A stretch of DNA of 14,063 nucleotides from Bacteroidales bacterium UBA1216 (GCA_002309255.1 DBXI01000042.1:1-14063), one strand, 5' to 3'. Positions 1 to 6,913 are shown, numbered from the stretch's first letter. The notes: generated by a model from the sequence alone, not told the origin. Numbers and translations: made by a program.

Positions 1-2
1 TG

Positions 3-560
3 TACAACGGCACGAGCGGCACGGAGCTCAAGGGCAGGAAACTCGGCATTCATGCCTTCGGTAACGTGGGCAGGAACGTAGCACGCATCGCCCAGGGCTT
101 CGGAATGGAGGTCTATGCTTACGATGCGTACTGTCCGGATGAGGCGATGACAGCCGCCAATGTCAAACCCGTGCACTCAGCCGAGGAGCTCTACGCTACC
201 TGCGATGTAGTCAGCCTGCATATACCCGCCACGCCCGAGACCAAACAGAGCATCAACCATGATCTGGTGGCCCGCATGCCTAAGGGCGGCGTGCTCGTGA
301 ACACCGCACGCAAGGAGGTGATTGACGAAGAAGGGCTGATAGCACTCATGCTGGAGCGCACCGACCTCAAGTACATGACGGATATCATGCCCGCAGCGGA
401 CAGCAAGTTCTGCGAACTGTTTGCCGGACGCTATTTCGCCACACCGAAGAAGATGGGGGCACAGACTGCCGAGGCAAACATCAATGCCGGTATAGCGGCT
501 GCCAGGCAGATTGTGGATTTCTTCCAGAACGGCAACACACGCTTCCAGGTAAACAAATGA
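3..560 (+). CDS. serA: D-3-phosphoglycerate dehydrogenase, C-terminal part (5' end outside window)
   Basis: This enzyme oxidises 3-phosphoglycerate with NAD+ in the first step of serine synthesis in the cytosol. The frame is open from the window edge, leaving 185 visible residues of a protein that is about 300 residues long in Bacteroidota (short form, no ACT domain). The nucleotide-binding turn G-N-V-G-R-N lies in the first 30 visible residues and the catalytic-arginine segment NTARKEVID in the middle. Where most D-2-hydroxyacid dehydrogenases carry a catalytic His near the C-terminus, this protein reads TPKKMGAQT, with Lys in its place; this variant is known from Bacteroidota-type and Entamoeba enzymes. 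The stop overlaps the next gene's start as ATGA, so the two are probably co-transcribed. An alternative is another family member, but the C-terminal motif makes SerA the best call. Confidence 0.9.
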   Translation, partial: YNGTSGTELKGRKLGIHAFGNVGRNVARIAQGFGMEVYAYDAYCPDEAMTAANVKPVHSAEELYATCDVVSLHIPATPETKQSINHDLVARMPKGGVLVNTARKEVIDEEGLIALMLERTDLKYMTDIMPAADSKFCELFAGRYFATPKKMGAQTAEANINAGIAAARQIVDFFQNGNTRFQVNK

Positions 561-1897
561 GGATAAGCCGAATATACCTATTGATGGCGCTACTGCTCTG
601 TGTAGGGCAGTTGTGGGCGTTGCACGTGGTGCCTGTAGGCGAGCCGGATAAGGATTATACGTTCATCGACAACTACGGCGACACGATCTTCATCTTTGCC
701 GGCGAGATACACATGCATATCGACAGCGCCTTGACTTGGTACGATGCCACCAACGACCAAGCTATAGCCACCGGCGCAGAGGATCTGTACCCCGACGACG
801 GCAGTTACTATGTGGAGATAGACGGGCAGAAGGAGTACTTCTACCTATTCTCCTACGCAAACTACAAGTCGAACACGGCAGATTGGGAGCTGAGCGTCGA
901 GCCGCAGTGTGATGCGACCATCCTGACGCTGAGCGGCACGCTGCCCGGTGAGCTCTCGTACACGATAGCCGACGGCAGGGTTCGTACCGTACAGCGCAGA
1001 TGTACTGTCAGTTACACCGCCCTTGGCTGGAGTGGAACAGAGTGGACGGACTCGGCGGCAGTTGAGTCGTTCGACTTCCCGCAAACCACGTTCACCCTAC
1101 CCGCCATATACAAGGGCACCGACATCACGCTGACCGTGGATGATATAGCCAAGGCTATGGGCATAGATCAGGACTCGCTGAGCGTCGGGTTGGATGAGCC
1201 GATAGCTGTTACATCACACGTCACGAGCCGCACCGAGACCCGTGGTGAGAAAGGCGAACCGAGCAACGAGCTGGAGCGCCCTACAGAAGAGACGGTAGTG
1301 AAAGGATCGGGCGAGCTGCGCATACAGTTCTACAGCAACCCCACCCCGGCCGCTTCGTTCTTCAGCTGGCGCGTATATAAAGGCACCGAGCTGCTATATA
1401 CTCGCAACGATGAGAACCTGTTGGAGGTGTTCAGTGAACCCGCCTCGTACCGCGTAGTGTGCACAGTGACGGGCACCGATTGCCCCTGCGAGACCTGCGC
1501 GCACGACTCAACGGAGGTCATAGTAAGCATATCGGAGTCCGAACTGCTCGTACCGAATGTGTTCACACCCAACGGCGACGGCATGAACGATGAGTTCCGC
1601 GTGCAGTACAGATCGATAGCCGAGTTCCACTGCTGGGTGTATAACCGCTGGGGCAAGCTCGTGTACGAATGGAGTGACCCCGCCAAGGGTTGGGACGGAA
1701 CAATCAATGGTCGTCCGGCTACCGAAGGGGCGTACTTCTACGTGATCCGCGCACGCGGCACAGATGCCAAGGCCGGACAAGGGTATGTTAGCAAACCCAC
1801 CTACAATCGCTGGAAGAACAGCCAGGACAAGAGCGAAAACATAGTAGGTATCTACCAACTGTCCGGAGACATTAATCTGATCAGAGGGAAGCAATAG
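557..1897 (+). CDS. secreted protein with gliding-motility-associated (CHU_C, T9SS type B) C-terminal domain
   Basis: A 446-residue exported protein. Residues 1-21 form a signal peptide with a hydrophobic core (LLMALLLCVGQLWA). The central part, about 30-250, is not recognised. Residues about 250-328 look like a PKD/Ig-like beta domain (ASFFSWRVYKG, then SYRVVCTVTG) followed by a Cys-rich patch (CPCETC). From about residue 332 the CHU_C fold begins with VPNVFTPNGDGMNDEF, continues with the YNRWGKLVYE and GWDG segments, and ends in SGDINLIRG. In T9SS bacteria this domain targets the protein across the outer membrane. About 25 residues (406-430) are inserted before the last strand. Its ATG overlaps the serA stop by 4 nt. 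Its function beyond cell-surface or secreted delivery is unknown. Confidence 0.85.
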   Translation: MRISRIYLLMALLLCVGQLWALHVVPVGEPDKDYTFIDNYGDTIFIFAGEIHMHIDSALTWYDATNDQAIATGAEDLYPDDGSYYVEIDGQKEYFYLFSYANYKSNTADWELSVEPQCDATILTLSGTLPGELSYTIADGRVRTVQRRCTVSYTALGWSGTEWTDSAAVESFDFPQTTFTLPAIYKGTDITLTVDDIAKAMGIDQDSLSVGLDEPIAVTSHVTSRTETRGEKGEPSNELERPTEETVVKGSGELRIQFYSNPTPAASFFSWRVYKGTELLYTRNDENLLEVFSEPASYRVVCTVTGTDCPCETCAHDSTEVIVSISESELLVPNVFTPNGDGMNDEFRVQYRSIAEFHCWVYNRWGKLVYEWSDPAKGWDGTINGRPATEGAYFYVIRARGTDAKAGQGYVSKPTYNRWKNSQDKSENIVGIYQLSGDINLIRGKQ

Positions 1898-1898
1898 A

Positions 1899-1925
1899 GA
1901 TTTGAAGATTTCAAGATTTAAGATT
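1899..1925 (+). repeat. 8-bp AT-rich tandem repeat in the gap before the endonuclease gene
   Basis: The units GATTTGAA (1899), GATTTCAA (1907) and GATTTAA (1915), plus a partial GATT, fill nearly the whole 31-nt gap between the CHU_C gene and the endonuclease start at 1929. No Shine-Dalgarno site is visible. The block could have arisen by slippage and would form part of the translation start region. Confidence 0.7.
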
Positions 1926-1928
1926 ATC

Positions 1929-3137
1929 ATGAAACGATTTTATATACTGCTGCTTGCGGTTGCGCTGTCGATTGTTATCTACGCGCAGAACATTGACATG
2001 CAGGCACATGTTATGTCCGACGAGGGCATGGATGCCTATGACGAATATATAGCCAAACAAAACAACTACTACACCTCATCGTACTCCTACGACCAGATCT
2101 CTGCCGTTAGCGGAGATGCCTTGTTCGGTCTGCTGAATGATCTGATGGGCAAGACGTGTCGATTGGAGAAGGGAGGGTTCTCCTATAACTCACTACGAGA
2201 TGCCTACGTGCGCGTTGACAAAGATCTGAATCGCTCGGGCTATATCATCGGCTACTACGACGGCTGCTCGCTCAACGGCACATGGGACAGTGGCAAGACC
2301 TGGAACAGGGAGCACACCTGGCCGCAGTCGAAGGGCGCAAACAAAAATATAGCTATGGGACATGATATGCAGAGCGTTCGTCCCGCCAGCACATCAGTCA
2401 ACTCCGAGCGTGGCAACACAGCCTATGGTGAGTCGCGCGGATTCTACGATCCGCAGGAGGTGAGGATCAACAACACGTACTACAAACCCACCAACCTCGG
2501 CTCCTACCGCGGTGATGCTGCGCGCGTGGTGCTGTATGATTATCTGGTGTACGGTCAGGTAGGTAATTACAAGAACAGCCTGTACAACAGCAATGCACAG
2601 CTGCTGAACAAGTTAGGCAAAAGCGGTGTGTTTGAAAGCGTGGATGTGATCATCAAATGGCACATGCAGGATCCTCCTTCGCTCACCGAGATGGTGCGTA
2701 ACGACGGCGCACAGGCCTATCAGGGAAACCGCAACCCTTTCATCGACTTCCCGGAGATAGCCATCGAGATGTTAAGCGCAAGGATCACGACCTACGACGT
2801 GACAGTAAGTGAGGGACTGAGTATGTGGCCGGCGTACCGCCACACGGCGGCAGGAGGGTTTATAGCCTACCTCACGCTCAGCGACGGCAGCCATCCAAAA
2901 GCAAACGAACTAACCATAAGCGGCACGACGAACTACACTTACGACGAGGCATTAGGACGTCTGTCCGTGAAGGGAACAAGCAGCGCGCTAAGCATTGCTT
3001 CAACGGAAGAAACACCGGTGGATTACACGGCTACCGACCATCAGGACGAACCCATCTACGACATTCTCGGGCGACGCGTCAGCCGCATGCAACACGGACA
3101 GATTTACATCCGCCGCGGAGAGAAGTTCATATATTAA
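1929..3137 (+). CDS. secreted endonuclease I family nuclease with T9SS type A sorting tail
   Basis: A predicted extracellular non-specific DNase (or RNase) of the endonuclease I (EndA/Vvn-like) family with a beta-beta-alpha metal fold. I chose the ATG at 1929 because it directly starts a signal peptide (MKRFYILLLAVALSIVIYAQ); an in-frame TTG at 1902 lies inside an AT-rich repeat. In the 402-residue product the catalytic motif NREHTWPQS spans residues 126-134 with general base His129. It is followed by GHDMQSVRP, NSERGN, RGDAARV near 194-200, WHMQDPPS near 244-251, and the family signature QGNRNPFID at 265-273. The last 26 residues (YDILGRRV, then GQIYIRRG) match a T9SS type A sorting tail. 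Likely role: degrading external DNA for nutrition or biofilm turnover. Confidence 0.9.
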   Translation: MKRFYILLLAVALSIVIYAQNIDMQAHVMSDEGMDAYDEYIAKQNNYYTSSYSYDQISAVSGDALFGLLNDLMGKTCRLEKGGFSYNSLRDAYVRVDKDLNRSGYIIGYYDGCSLNGTWDSGKTWNREHTWPQSKGANKNIAMGHDMQSVRPASTSVNSERGNTAYGESRGFYDPQEVRINNTYYKPTNLGSYRGDAARVVLYDYLVYGQVGNYKNSLYNSNAQLLNKLGKSGVFESVDVIIKWHMQDPPSLTEMVRNDGAQAYQGNRNPFIDFPEIAIEMLSARITTYDVTVSEGLSMWPAYRHTAAGGFIAYLTLSDGSHPKANELTISGTTNYTYDEALGRLSVKGTSSALSIASTEETPVDYTATDHQDEPIYDILGRRVSRMQHGQIYIRRGEKFIY

Positions 3138-3163
3138 TTGATAATTGACAATTGATAATTGAT
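3136..3163 (+). repeat. 7-bp tandem repeat (AATTGAT x4) before holA
   Basis: Four exact-length units start at 3136, 3143, 3150 and 3157 (AATTGAT, AATTGAC, AATTGAT, AATTGAT). The array begins inside the TAA stop of the endonuclease gene and ends two bases before the TTG start of holA, so it makes up almost the entire intergenic gap and the 5' ribosome-contact region of holA. Confidence 0.85.
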
Positions 3164-3165
3164 AT

Positions 3166-4212
3166 TTGGCAGCAGGAACACTTACATATGAACAGGTGAT
3201 GTTGCAGCTCAAGCAGCAGCAATACAAACCGGTGTATTTCCTCTATGGGGAGGAGTCTTACTATATCGACAAGGTGACCGACTACATCGAGGACAACGTG
3301 CTGGACGAGGCGGGTAAGTCGTTCGATCAGGTGGTGCTCTACGGACGCGACCTGGCGGAAGCCGGAATAGCCGAGGCCGTCATGCAGGCGAGAGGGTTCG
3401 CCATGATGGGCGGCTACAAGGTAGTGATAGTGCGCGAGGCGCAGATGATCAAGAAGTGGCAGGCGCTGGAGGCATACATCGCAGCACCGCAACCGCAATC
3501 CATCCTGGTGATCGCCTTCAAGGGTGAGAAATCACTACCTAAACTGCCCAACTCACCGAACGTGGCTGTGATGCAATCCACACCGCTTAAGGACTGGCAG
3601 GTGGCAGGATGGATTACGCGGTACATCGATAATTGGAACAAGGAACAACGAGCCAAGAACAAGGACGAGCAGGTAACCATCGATCCGAAGGTGACACAGA
3701 TTCTGGCGGACAACTTAGGCACCAACCTGCAGCAGATTGTGTTGTCGCTGGAGAAGTTGGTGAACGGTCGTCCGGCAGGCGTGAGCACTATCGACGCAGC
3801 GCTCGTGGAAAGGAACATAGGCATCAGCAAGGACTTCAACGGCTTTGAGTTGCAGGACGCGCTCATCAACGCTGACGCAGTGAAAGCCAACAGGATAGTC
3901 CGATACTTCGCCTCGTCGAAAGACCACCCTATACAGAAAGAGCTGCCCACCCTGTTTACGTTCTTCGCCAACCTGATGATCTACCACTACCTGCCCAATA
4001 AACAGGACGAGCGTAGCGTGGCGGCTGCGTTGAAGATCAATCCGTTCGTGGTGAAGAACTACGCGCGTGCCTCACAACGCTTTTCCGCCGGCAAAACGTT
4101 CCGCATCGTTTCGTACTTCCGCGAGACCGATGCCCGCAGCAAAGGCATAGGCACGGGCTCCGCCACGGAAATAGATCTATGGAAAGAACTAATTTACAAG
4201 ATACTACACTGA
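3166..4212 (+). CDS. holA: DNA polymerase III subunit delta
   Basis: The delta subunit of the clamp loader opens the beta clamp during chromosome replication. The product has 348 residues, about the family length. The N-terminal signature KPVYFLYGEESYYIDKV is near residues 21-37, the central part holds the LADNLGTNLQQIVLSLEKL helix region, and the domain-III part holds FNGFELQDALINADAVKANR. The start is TTG: an in-frame TGA lies at 3160-3162, just two codons upstream, and the family's N-terminal TYEQ segment precedes the next possible starts (GTG/ATG at codons 11-12). A TTG start is therefore favoured but not proven. The gap to the upstream endonuclease gene is filled by a 7-bp repeat. It is probably expressed from the upstream operon. 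Confidence 0.9.
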   Translation: MAAGTLTYEQVMLQLKQQQYKPVYFLYGEESYYIDKVTDYIEDNVLDEAGKSFDQVVLYGRDLAEAGIAEAVMQARGFAMMGGYKVVIVREAQMIKKWQALEAYIAAPQPQSILVIAFKGEKSLPKLPNSPNVAVMQSTPLKDWQVAGWITRYIDNWNKEQRAKNKDEQVTIDPKVTQILADNLGTNLQQIVLSLEKLVNGRPAGVSTIDAALVERNIGISKDFNGFELQDALINADAVKANRIVRYFASSKDHPIQKELPTLFTFFANLMIYHYLPNKQDERSVAAALKINPFVVKNYARASQRFSAGKTFRIVSYFRETDARSKGIGTGSATEIDLWKELIYKILH

Positions 4213-4220
4213 TAATCACA

Positions 4221-4228
4221 TATGTTTA
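4221..4228 (+). promoter_or_regulatory. candidate -7 box for metK-lspA
   Basis: TATGTTTA matches the Bacteroidota -7 consensus TAnnTTTG at all but the last base. Initiation about 6-8 nt downstream would place the transcript start just 5' of the riboswitch P1 stem (4237), giving a leader of about 50 nt. No good TTTG -33 box lies at the usual 19-21 nt distance, so the call is tentative. Confidence 0.35.
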
Positions 4229-4236
4229 ACCCATAC

Positions 4237-4285
4237 GAGGGATAGATTTGTATGCTTGCAACCCTCTTAATTAAATGCTAAAAAA
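4237..4285 (+). promoter_or_regulatory. SAM-II-like riboswitch in the metK leader
   Basis: This leader has the layout of the SAM-II (metA) aptamer. A P1 stem GAGGG (4237-4241) pairs with CCCTC (4262-4266). The P1 loop holds the conserved GATTTG (4245-4250) and CTTGCA (4255-4260) blocks. An A/T-rich L3 follows, then GCTAAAAA (4277-4284). The characteristic pseudoknot strands are present: TTGC (4256-4259) facing GCTA (4277-4280). The ATG of metK follows one base after the motif, and TAT at 4251-4253 could pair with it, so SAM binding could hide the start codon. That suits a genus without Shine-Dalgarno dependence. MetK makes SAM, so feedback control is expected. The stem and motifs are seen directly; the family assignment comes from remembered consensus, and start-codon occlusion is inference. 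Confidence 0.75.
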
Positions 4286-5560
4286 ATGAATTACTTATTC
4301 ACTTCCGAATCGGTGTCAGAAGGACACCCGGACAAGGTCGCTGACCAGATCAGCGACGCTATTCTCGACAATTTTCTTGCTTTGGATCCGAGTGCCCACG
4401 TAGCATGCGAGACGATGGTCACCACCGGACAGGTGTTTGTGGCAGGTGAGGTGACCGCCAAGAAATATATCGACCTGCCGGCCATCATCCGCCGTACTAT
4501 CAACACTATCGGTTACACCAAAGCCGCCTACAAGTTCGAGGCGGAGAGCTGCGGTATTCTGCAGGCTCTGCATGAGCAGAGTGCGGATATCAACATGGGT
4601 GTGAGCCGTAAGTCGAAGATGGCACAGGGCGCAGGTGACCAGGGAATGATGTTCGGTTACGCCTCGTCGGAGACCGACAACTATATGCCGCTGACGCTTG
4701 ACCTGGCGCACACGCTGGTTTATACCCTGGCGCGCATCCGCAAGGAAGGCAAGGAAATGACCTACCTGCGCCCGGATGCCAAGAGTCAGGTTACGATGGA
4801 ATATGATGAGAAGAACCGCCCTATACGTATTCAGACCATCGTGCTCTCCACCCAGCACGACGAACAGACCGCCGACGGACGCAAGGTCACACCCGAACTG
4901 ATCAAACAGGACGTGATTGCTGTCCTGCTGCCGCGCGTAGCCAAGCGTGACGCGCGCTACACCACTCTGCTGGAGACCTTCCTGGGCGATGAGCGTACCG
5001 AGCTGCTCGTCAATCCGACGGGTAACTTCGTCATCGGTGGACCATACGGCGACACAGGACTGACCGGACGTAAGATCATCGTGGACACCTACGGCGGACG
5101 CGGTGCGCACGGCGGTGGAGCATTCTCCGGAAAAGACCCTTCGAAGGTCGATCGCTCGGCTGCTTATGCAGCACGTCATATAGCCAAGAACATGGTTGCC
5201 GCAGGCGTGGCGGACGAAGTGCTGGTGCAGGTCAGCTACGCTATCGGCGTAGCGAAGCCTGTCAGCCTGTATGTGAACACCTACGGCACAGCCAAGGTGA
5301 AGATGAACGATGCGGAGATAGCCAAACGTATAGGCCGCCTGTTCGACCTGCGTCCGGCTGCTATCATCCGTGACCTCAAGCTCACCCAGCCGATGTACGA
5401 GGAGACGGCACGCTACGGACACATGGGACGCACCAACGAGATGGTTACCAAGCAGTTCATTGACTCCGACGGCAAGCCGTTCACCCGTGAGGTCGAACTG
5501 TTCACATGGGAGAAACTGGACAGAATAGAGGATATCAAACAAGCATTCAAACTATCATGA
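4286..5560 (+). CDS. metK: S-adenosylmethionine synthetase
   Basis: Makes S-adenosylmethionine from methionine and ATP in the cytosol; the enzyme is a Mg2+/K+-dependent oligomer. The 424 residues fit the Bacteroidota length. Visible signatures are GHPDKVADQISDAILD from residue 13 (active-site His14, Asp16 and Lys17), GAGDQGMMFGYA near residue 115, LSTQHDE, PTGNFVIGGPYGDTGLTGRK, the methionine-loop and phosphate-binding part GGRGAHGGGAFSGKDP, and KVDRSAAYAARHIAKN. The ATG at 4286 lies immediately after the SAM-II-like leader. The stop overlaps lspA as ATGA, so the two genes should be translationally coupled and both should respond to SAM. Confidence 0.98.
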   Translation: MNYLFTSESVSEGHPDKVADQISDAILDNFLALDPSAHVACETMVTTGQVFVAGEVTAKKYIDLPAIIRRTINTIGYTKAAYKFEAESCGILQALHEQSADINMGVSRKSKMAQGAGDQGMMFGYASSETDNYMPLTLDLAHTLVYTLARIRKEGKEMTYLRPDAKSQVTMEYDEKNRPIRIQTIVLSTQHDEQTADGRKVTPELIKQDVIAVLLPRVAKRDARYTTLLETFLGDERTELLVNPTGNFVIGGPYGDTGLTGRKIIVDTYGGRGAHGGGAFSGKDPSKVDRSAAYAARHIAKNMVAAGVADEVLVQVSYAIGVAKPVSLYVNTYGTAKVKMNDAEIAKRIGRLFDLRPAAIIRDLKLTQPMYEETARYGHMGRTNEMVTKQFIDSDGKPFTREVELFTWEKLDRIEDIKQAFKLS

Positions 5561-6102
5561 CAGACAAACGCATCATAAGGCAATCATGGCTTATCGTCGG
5601 CGCAGTAATCCTGCTGGTGGTGCTTGACCAGGCCTTGAAGCTGTATATCCGCACGCACTACATGCTGGGCGAGGCGCATGAGATACTGCCGTTCTTCCAG
5701 CTGTGCTTTGTGGAGAACAACGGCATGGCGTTCGGCATCCAGTGGCTGCCCAAGTGGTGCCTGTCGGCTTTCCGGATCATCATGGTGGGTATCTTGGGCT
5801 GGTACATGAACACATTGCTCAAACGCGGCATGCGCACCTCGTACCTGACGATGATAACGCTGATTACAGCCGGCGCCATCGGCAACATTATCGACTGTGT
5901 GTTCTACGGCAAGCTGTTCGGCTACGAGACCTGGTTCTACGGCAAGGTGGTCGATATGCTGTATTTCCCGCTTATACAGAACGCTGCCGGCGAGACGCTG
6001 TTCTTCCGCCCGGTGTTCAACCTCGCGGACTCGTATATCACCGTGGCCGTCTTTGCCATCATCCTCTTCTTCCGCAAGGAACTCAACGAGAGTCTGAGTT
6101 AA
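5557..6102 (+). CDS. lspA: lipoprotein signal peptidase (signal peptidase II)
   Basis: An inner-membrane aspartyl peptidase that cleaves the signal peptide of diacylglyceryl-modified prolipoproteins. I chose the ATG at 5557, which overlaps the metK stop by 4 nt; it gives 181 residues and the expected N-terminal transmembrane helix (WLIVGAVILLVVLDQ, about 11-25). Family motifs are DQALK with conserved Asp24, VENNGMAFG at 52-60, GNIID with catalytic Asp113, and FNLADS with catalytic Asp158. Four hydrophobic segments are visible. The insert GYETWFYGKVVDMLYFP between the two catalytic motifs is common in Bacteroidota LspA. It is the last gene of the metK transcript and is followed by a strong terminator hairpin. 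Confidence 0.96.
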   Translation: MTDKRIIRQSWLIVGAVILLVVLDQALKLYIRTHYMLGEAHEILPFFQLCFVENNGMAFGIQWLPKWCLSAFRIIMVGILGWYMNTLLKRGMRTSYLTMITLITAGAIGNIIDCVFYGKLFGYETWFYGKVVDMLYFPLIQNAAGETLFFRPVFNLADSYITVAVFAIILFFRKELNESLS

Positions 6103-6136
6103 GCGAATAACAGAAAGCATTTCCAAAATACCAATT

Positions 6137-6173
6137 TATGATTACAGGCAGCCGGTAGCTGCCTGTAATTATA
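6137..6173 (+). terminator. terminator hairpin after lspA
   Basis: A perfect 12-bp stem, ATTACAGGCAGC (6141-6152) with its complement (6158-6169), and a 5-nt loop. It extends by four more pairs (one G-T) to 6137-6173 and is followed by moderately T-rich sequence. It lies 34 nt past the lspA stop. The U-tract is weak, but the position and stem strength fit a transcription end. Confidence 0.75.
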
Positions 6174-6179
6174 TACCAT

Positions 6180-6342
6180 TTTGCTTTACTCTATCTTTTC
6201 TTTTGAGTATATGAATAACTTTTTTGCAACCGAAATATCGTGTATTTTCATACTTTTTGCAGGTATTTTACATGTCAAAAACAGACTTTTGCACAAAATT
6301 TGCAACAAAAAAAATGACATTTGCAAATATTTTATGCATTTT
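6180..6342. other. AT-rich gene-free stretch with recurring TTTGCA
   Basis: No coding frame is supported. TTTGCA recurs at least five times (TTTTTGCAAC near 6231, CTTTTTGCAG near 6254, TTTTGCACAAAATTTGCAAC at about 6287-6306, and TTTGCAAA near 6320). These resemble the 3' half of Bacteroidota -7 boxes but lack the TA, so no promoter is called. The stretch leads directly into the 23-bp repeat array. Confidence 0.5.
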
Positions 6343-6434
6343 TTCCGAAGATTGTAGCATTTTTATTCCGAAGATTGTAGCACTTTAGTTCCGAAGATTG
6401 TGGAATTTCCGTTCCAAAGGTTGCTGATTCCCCG
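6343..6434 (+). repeat. four tandem 23-bp units
   Basis: Units start at 6343, 6366, 6389 and 6412, exactly 23 bp apart. Each starts with TTCC; units 1 and 2 share their first 17 bases (TTCCGAAGATTGTAGCA). Unit 3 keeps TTCCGAAGATTGT and unit 4 has decayed to TTCCAAAGGTTGC. The array is iteron-like in appearance (AT-rich DNA on one side), but no replication gene is nearby. Confidence 0.9.
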
Positions 6435-6462
6435 CTATTCATCAGGTCAGCCTATCAATGCT

Positions 6463-6506
6463 TGATAACGACCCGATAACGGCCCGACAATGCCCCGACA
6501 AAGGAT
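6463..6506 (+). repeat. four units of an 11-bp-period repeat (CGATAACGGCC type)
   Basis: Units at 6463, 6474, 6485 and 6496 read TGATAACGACC, CGATAACGGCC, CGACAATGCCC and CGACAAAGG. The period is exactly 11 bp, about one helical turn, so the conserved bases face the same side of the helix. Confidence 0.75.
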
Positions 6507-6576
6507 TGATGTCATCACGAAAGGGCAAACAGCCGCTGAACTATAGGGCTTGATTAGGGAAAAGGACGCTTAATCC

Positions 6577-6620
6577 TTAACGAATCTATAACGAATATAC
6601 AACGAACCACTAACGTTCGC
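6577..6620 (+). repeat. four units of an 11-bp-period repeat (TAACGAA type)
   Basis: AACG occurs at 6579, 6590, 6601 and 6612, exactly 11 bp apart, as TTAACGAATC, ATAACGAATA, ACAACGAACC and CTAACGTTCG. TTAACGAA also occurs in the spacers of the stem-loop array at 10472-10546, hinting at a shared origin. Confidence 0.75.
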
Positions 6621-6632
6621 GTTCGGCACATC

Positions 6633-6670
6633 GGGCGCACCGACTGAATCACAGATTCATTAAAGCGCCC
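6633..6670. other. nested hairpin
   Basis: The outer arms are GGGCGC (6633-6638) and GCGCCC (6665-6670). They enclose a perfect inner hairpin, TGAATC (6645-6650) with GATTCA (6654-6659) around a 3-nt loop. No T-tract follows on either strand, so it is not called a terminator. Confidence 0.6.
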
Positions 6671-6699
6671 ATGGCATCATGGCGGATGATAAAAAATGA

Positions 6700-6797
6700 C
6701 ATGAGACAGTTGAGACAGTTGAGACAGTTGCAAGAGAAGTAACTCTCATAATAGAAGTAAAAAGATGAAGTGTCTCAAGAATCTCAAGTGTCTCATG
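6700..6797. repeat. 30-bp imperfect inverted repeat built of 9-bp TTGAGACAG iterations
   Basis: The left arm 6700-6729 is CATGAGACAG followed by TTGAGACAG iterations at a 9-bp period. The right arm 6768-6797 is its inverted complement at 25 of 30 positions, with a loop of 38 nt. It is the first of three consecutive dyads in 6700-6965. Confidence 0.85.
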
Positions 6798-6824
6798 CAA
6801 AAAATCTCAAGTCACATGCAAAAA
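6781..6824 (+). repeat. direct duplication overlapping the right arm
   Basis: ATCTCAAGT followed by CATGCAAAAA occurs twice in tandem (6781-6803 and 6804-6824). The copies differ by a short indel in the middle (GTCT versus CA). Confidence 0.75.
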
Positions 6825-6830
6825 ATGCTA

Positions 6831-6874
6831 TGGCAGAAATGGCAGAAGTGGCAAAAGTTCTGCCAAAAATGCCA
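6831..6874. repeat. 9-bp-period TGGCA/TGCCA dyad
   Basis: TGGCA occurs at 6831, 6840 and 6849, and its complement TGCCA at 6861 and 6870, all at a 9-bp period. The direct repeats on one side face inverted copies on the other, the same design as the 6700-6797 dyad with a different sequence. Confidence 0.8.
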
Positions 6875-6913
6875 CATATGGCAGTGCAAATAGTGCAAAG
6901 CAAAAAATTGAAT

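Noticed and set aside
4243..4250. TAGATTTG, a perfect TAnnTTTG -7 box before metK
   Set aside because: It lies inside the SAM-II-like loop and overlaps the conserved GATTTG block; starting there would remove the 5' strand of P1. No -33 box fits.
4316..5542. 408-codon ORF antisense to metK
   Set aside because: Shadow frame of a strongly conserved gene; the product has no recognisable fold.
6180..6342. promoter cluster from repeated TTTGCA
   Set aside because: None of the copies has TA at the required distance, and no gene follows on the + strand.
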